The notes under the pieces are model-generated. The model saw nothing but the letters and a program-made list of their open reading frames with translations, was not told the DNA's origin and did not search any database. Both the position numbers and the translations under genes were made by a program. From the NCBI GenBank assembly GCA_004525055.1, contig SPDF01000009.1, forward strand, positions 1 to 17,275: a DNA stretch of 17,275 nt, given 5' to 3'. Source of the stretch: Gemmatimonadales bacterium. GTDB lineage: Bacteria > Gemmatimonadota > Gemmatimonadetes > Gemmatimonadales > GWC2-71-9. Below, in pieces: positions 15,035 to 17,275 of this stretch. Position 1 is the first letter of the stretch, and every line of letters begins with the position of its first letter.

Positions 15035-15630
15035 GAGTGGGCTTGCTCCTCAATACCAGCCGGCGCGCGCAGCGCGCGCAGGAGGACTTCGACGAATAGA
15101 ACGGCGCACTCTTCCAGGGAGGGAAGGTCGGGCACGAGGTCCCGCCAGAGCGCATTGCTCAACAGTGAGTGGACAAGCATCGCGGCGCCGCCCTCGATGA
15201 TCAGCGGATCCCCGGCCTGCAGCACGCCACGCTCCTCCAGTGCCGTCAGGAAGGTGACCAGCTGAATCATCTCATCGTTGGTGCCCTCGCAGATGCGGGG
15301 GGCGATCTCGGGGCGCTGCACCGTATCGCCGAGGACCTGGCGAATGAGCTTCTGATGGTGGTAGAACCGGTGGATGCAGGCCAGCGCCCACCGATGGAGC
15401 TCGGCGATCGGGTCGGTGGCGCCCGGATCGAGCAGCGGCCGTCTGTGGACACTCGCCTGCTCGATCGCCTCCTGCAGGAGGGCGTCCTTATTGCCGAACT
15501 GGCGGAAGAGGGTCACCTCGTTGAGGCCCGCCTCCTCGGCGATGCGCCGAGTCGTCGTGCCGTGGTAGCCGGCCTCGGCGTAGACACGGGCCGCCACTTC
15601 AAGGAGTCGGTCGCGGGAGTCTGTCGTCAT
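15031..15630 (-). CDS. TetR/AcrR-family repressor, first gene of the efflux operon
   Basis: This 199-aa one-component regulator should bind DNA as a dimer and leave it when a ligand binds. The N-terminal helix-turn-helix is clear: RDRLLEVAARVYAEAGYHGTT (6-26), RRIAEEAGLNEVTLFRQFGNKDALLQEAI (28-56). The remaining 140 residues form the helical ligand-binding and dimer domain typical of TetR_C, with no recognisable ligand signature. The start is the ATG at 15630. The frame stays open upstream to 15705, but those codons cover the promoter and operator and look unlike protein. Its stop overlaps the tolC start by 4 nt. Its own promoter contains a perfect palindrome (15662-15681), so negative autoregulation of the whole pump operon is the natural reading. 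The inducer is unknown. Confidence 0.93.
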   Translation of the reverse strand: MTTDSRDRLLEVAARVYAEAGYHGTTTRRIAEEAGLNEVTLFRQFGNKDALLQEAIEQASVHRRPLLDPGATDPIAELHRWALACIHRFYHHQKLIRQVLGDTVQRPEIAPRICEGTNDEMIQLVTFLTALEERGVLQAGDPLIIEGGAAMLVHSLLSNALWRDLVPDLPSLEECAVLFVEVLLRALRAPAGIEEQAHS

Positions 15631-15638
15631 GGGGCACG

Positions 15639-15667
15639 AAGCTAAGGGATCATGAAAATTGATGCAA
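15639..15667 (-). promoter_or_regulatory. Promoter of the tetR-tolC-adaptor-RND operon
   Basis: Minus-strand TTGCAT (15662-15667) and TAGCTT (15639-15644) are 17 bp apart. The -10 ends 8 nt before the tetR ATG with no ribosome site between, so the message may be leaderless or nearly so. The hexamers match the E. coli consensus only moderately. The wider TAGCTTCG also fits the Bacteroidota-style TAnnTTTG with one mismatch, with CTTG 20 bp upstream. Confidence 0.5.
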
Positions 15668-15681
15668 GCATGTACTTGCAT
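15662..15681. promoter_or_regulatory. Likely TetR operator, perfect palindrome
   Basis: Arms ATGCAAG (15662-15668) and CTTGCAT (15675-15681) are exact inverted repeats around a 6-bp centre (CATGTA). The size and symmetry suit a TetR-family dimer. The site overlaps the candidate -35 of the tetR promoter, so bound repressor would block polymerase. Confidence 0.7.
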
Positions 15682-15730
15682 TTGAGGAATGGACACACGT
15701 AACACTGACGCCTAACTAACTACGCAACAG

Positions 15731-17275
15731 TCAGTTAGCTGTCAGTTCTGGAACGCGCTTGCGGTCGAGGGTGCGGTACTGAATGGCTTCCCCCACATGG
15801 CCCACATCGAGCTCCGCGTCACCGGCGAGGTCGGCGATTGTCCGGCCGATCTTGAGGACGCGATGGTAGGCCCGAGCCGAGAGCCCGAGTCGTGCCACTG
15901 CCCGGCGCAGGAGAAGCTCCACCGGTTCGGTCAACCGACAAAACCGCCGGATCTCCCGGGCCGTCATGTGGGCGTTGGCGTAGAGCCCGGGCAACCCCGC
16001 GAAGCGCTCGCGTTGCCGCTGCCGGGCAGCCTCGACGCGCGCCCGAACCATTGCGCTGCTCTCTTCCGGCGTGGAGGCGGCCAGGTCCCGGTAGGCCACG
16101 GCGGGCACCTCGAGGTGGATGTCTATCCGGTCGAGGAGTGGCCCGGAGAGTCGGGAGAGGTAGCGCTCCACCTGCATCGGGGTGCAGCGACAGCGGTGTC
16201 CCGGATCGCCGAGATAGCCGCAGGGGCATGGATTCATGGCCGCAGCCAGCATGAATCGGGCGGGATAGCTCAGCGTGATGGCCGCGCGGCTCAGCGTCAC
16301 CGCGCCATCCTCGAGCGGCTGGCGAAGCACCTCCAGGACATTGGTGCGGAACTCCGGCAGCTCGTCGAGGAAGAGCACGCCCCCGTGCGCCAGGCTCACT
16401 TCGCCGGGCCGCGGCATCGAGCCGCCGCCGATCAGGCCGGCGTCGCTGATCGTATGGTGCGGGCTTCGAAAGGGGCGGACGGAGCAGAGGGACTGCCCCG
16501 GCGCCAGGAGCCCGGCGACGCTGTGCACCTTCGTGGTCTCGAGGGCCTCCTCCAGCGCCATCCCTGGGAGGATCGAGGGGAGGCGCCGCGCGAGCATCGT
16601 CTTCCCCGCCCCAGGCGGGCCCACGAGCAGAATGTTATGGGCACCTGCCGCGGCCACCTCCAGCGCACGCTTCGCTCCCGCTTGTGCGCGTACATCCGCA
16701 AAGTCCACCACATCCGTGGCGCGCTCGGTCATCAAGGCACGGACATCGACGCGGGTCGGCGCCAGGGTCGGGCCGTCACCGAGGTGGTCGCAGACCTCCG
16801 CCAGCGATCGGGCTCCGCGCACCTCGATCCCCTCCACCACCGCCGCCTCCGACAGGTTGGCGGCCGGCAGGATGACCCCCTTGAGCCCGGCCCTGCGGGC
16901 GGCCAGCGTCATCGAGAGGGCGCCGCGCACCGGGCGGAGGTCCCCCTCGAGGCCGACCTCGCCGACCACCAGGTGATCCACCAGCGCCTCGGCGGCTACC
17001 TGTTCACTCGCGGCGAGGATGCCCAGCGCAATGGGCAGGTCGAACCCCGAGCCGTCCTTGCGCACGTCGGCCGGCGCGAGGTTGATGGTGATGCGCTTGA
17101 GGGGGAAGCTGTATCCGGCGTTGACCAGCGCTGCCGTCACCCGCTCACGCCCCTCCTTCACGGCGCCGTGAGGCAGCCCGACCGTCGCGACGGAAGGGAG
17201 ACCATTGGTGATGTCCACCTCGACCTCGACCATATAGGCGTCGATACCGAGGACAGCGGCGGATCGGATCCGGGC
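15731..17275 (-). CDS. comM: ComM/YifB-family Mg-chelatase-like AAA+ ATPase, 5' end cut by window edge
   Basis: This gene encodes the ring helicase family linked to branch migration during natural transformation (ComM), also called YifB. The frame is open to the right edge. Before the internal ATG at 17233 come 14 further in-frame codons (ARIRSAAVLGIDAY), the normal ComM N-terminus, so only a few residues are missing and 17233 is not the true start. Numbered from the Met at 17233, a Lon-protease-like domain (1-150) precedes the AAA+ core. That core has Walker A GPPGAGKT (205-212), the FRSPHHTISDAGLIGGG stretch (255-271) and Walker B VLFLDE (286-291). A cysteine cluster NPCPCGY...CRC (334-350) and the C-terminal Mg-chelatase domain follow (ending RTLDRKRVPELTAN). 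The whole-family length is about 500-515. It lies 100 bp upstream of tetR on the same strand; no convincing terminator was seen between them. Confidence 0.93.
   Translation of the reverse strand, partial: ARIRSAAVLGIDAYMVEVEVDITNGLPSVATVGLPHGAVKEGRERVTAALVNAGYSFPLKRITINLAPADVRKDGSGFDLPIALGILAASEQVAAEALVDHLVVGEVGLEGDLRPVRGALSMTLAARRAGLKGVILPAANLSEAAVVEGIEVRGARSLAEVCDHLGDGPTLAPTRVDVRALMTERATDVVDFADVRAQAGAKRALEVAAAGAHNILLVGPPGAGKTMLARRLPSILPGMALEEALETTKVHSVAGLLAPGQSLCSVRPFRSPHHTISDAGLIGGGSMPRPGEVSLAHGGVLFLDELPEFRTNVLEVLRQPLEDGAVTLSRAAITLSYPARFMLAAAMNPCPCGYLGDPGHRCRCTPMQVERYLSRLSGPLLDRIDIHLEVPAVAYRDLAASTPEESSAMVRARVEAARQRQRERFAGLPGLYANAHMTAREIRRFCRLTEPVELLLRRAVARLGLSARAYHRVLKIGRTIADLAGDAELDVGHVGEAIQYRTLDRKRVPELTAN

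Noticed and set aside
15704..15735. ACTGAC/GTCAGT inverted repeat after comM as a terminator
   Set aside because: The arms are only 6 bp around a 20-nt loop, AT-balanced and without a following T-tract on the minus strand. A nearby GTCAGTT direct repeat (15730-15736, 15741-15747) lies at the comM 3' end and looks incidental.
1..17275. CRISPR arrays, tRNA or rRNA genes, insertion sequences, attachment sites, toxin-antitoxin or phage-defence modules
   Set aside because: No spaced direct repeats, cloverleaf or rRNA-like stretches, transposase or integrase motifs, or recognisable defence domains were seen. All long gene-free gaps are under about 130 bp and are accounted for.

Overview
The window is GC-rich, densely packed bacterial chromosome with 12 protein-coding genes: 11 on the minus strand and one (arfB-like) on the plus strand. 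The best guess for the source is Gemmatimonadota or a close FCB-group relative. The main reason is a primary-type sigma factor with the short N-terminus typical of that superphylum (no long region 1.1, start near MRPLQVGTS, then SLDQYLREI). The Gram-negative envelope genes (TolC/MFP/RND, signal peptides ending AxA, a lipoprotein adaptor) agree. This placement rests on recognition only and was not tested by a search. No rRNA, tRNA, CRISPR array, insertion sequence or phage gene was seen.

Layout from left to right. Positions 1-790 hold the sigma-70 gene, cut at its 3' end by the window edge. Positions 864-2354 encode an aldehyde dehydrogenase. Positions 2392-5677 form a tightly coupled minus-strand cluster read in the order larE, a 216-aa membrane-anchored protein, an NtrC-type sigma-54 response regulator, and a 149-aa three-helix membrane protein. 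Its junctions are TGA/ATG abutting, a 4-nt ATGA overlap and a 4-nt GTGA overlap. The single plus-strand gene (5707-6114, arfB-like rescue hydrolase) diverges from larE across only 29 bp. Positions 6144-8954 encode a secreted two-domain M16 metallopeptidase with its own promoter and terminator. Positions 9083-15630 are an efflux operon read tetR, tolC, lipoprotein adaptor, RND pump. It has a perfect palindrome at the tetR promoter and a terminator after the pump. Positions 15731-17275 are comM/yifB, missing only its extreme 5' end.

How it works together: the TetR protein most likely represses its own promoter and so the whole tripartite pump, which spans inner membrane (RND), periplasm (adaptor) and outer membrane (TolC). 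The larE cluster joins a sulfur-insertion enzyme for a nickel cofactor with a response regulator and two unrecognised membrane proteins. No histidine kinase and no larA, larB or larC are present here.

No whole new defence or mobile system is visible. The most interesting signals are small. Two divergent -10-like hexamers each sit exactly 6 nt before the larE and arfB start codons, which suggests leaderless transcripts. A classical intrinsic terminator for the M16 gene is buried inside the opposing arfB coding tail. The RND pump carries about two extra hydrophobic segments where TM7 should be. LarE has a CxxC plus a third cysteine, which fits an iron-sulfur type. Nearly all long ORFs on the opposite strand are GC-driven shadows of the genes above.
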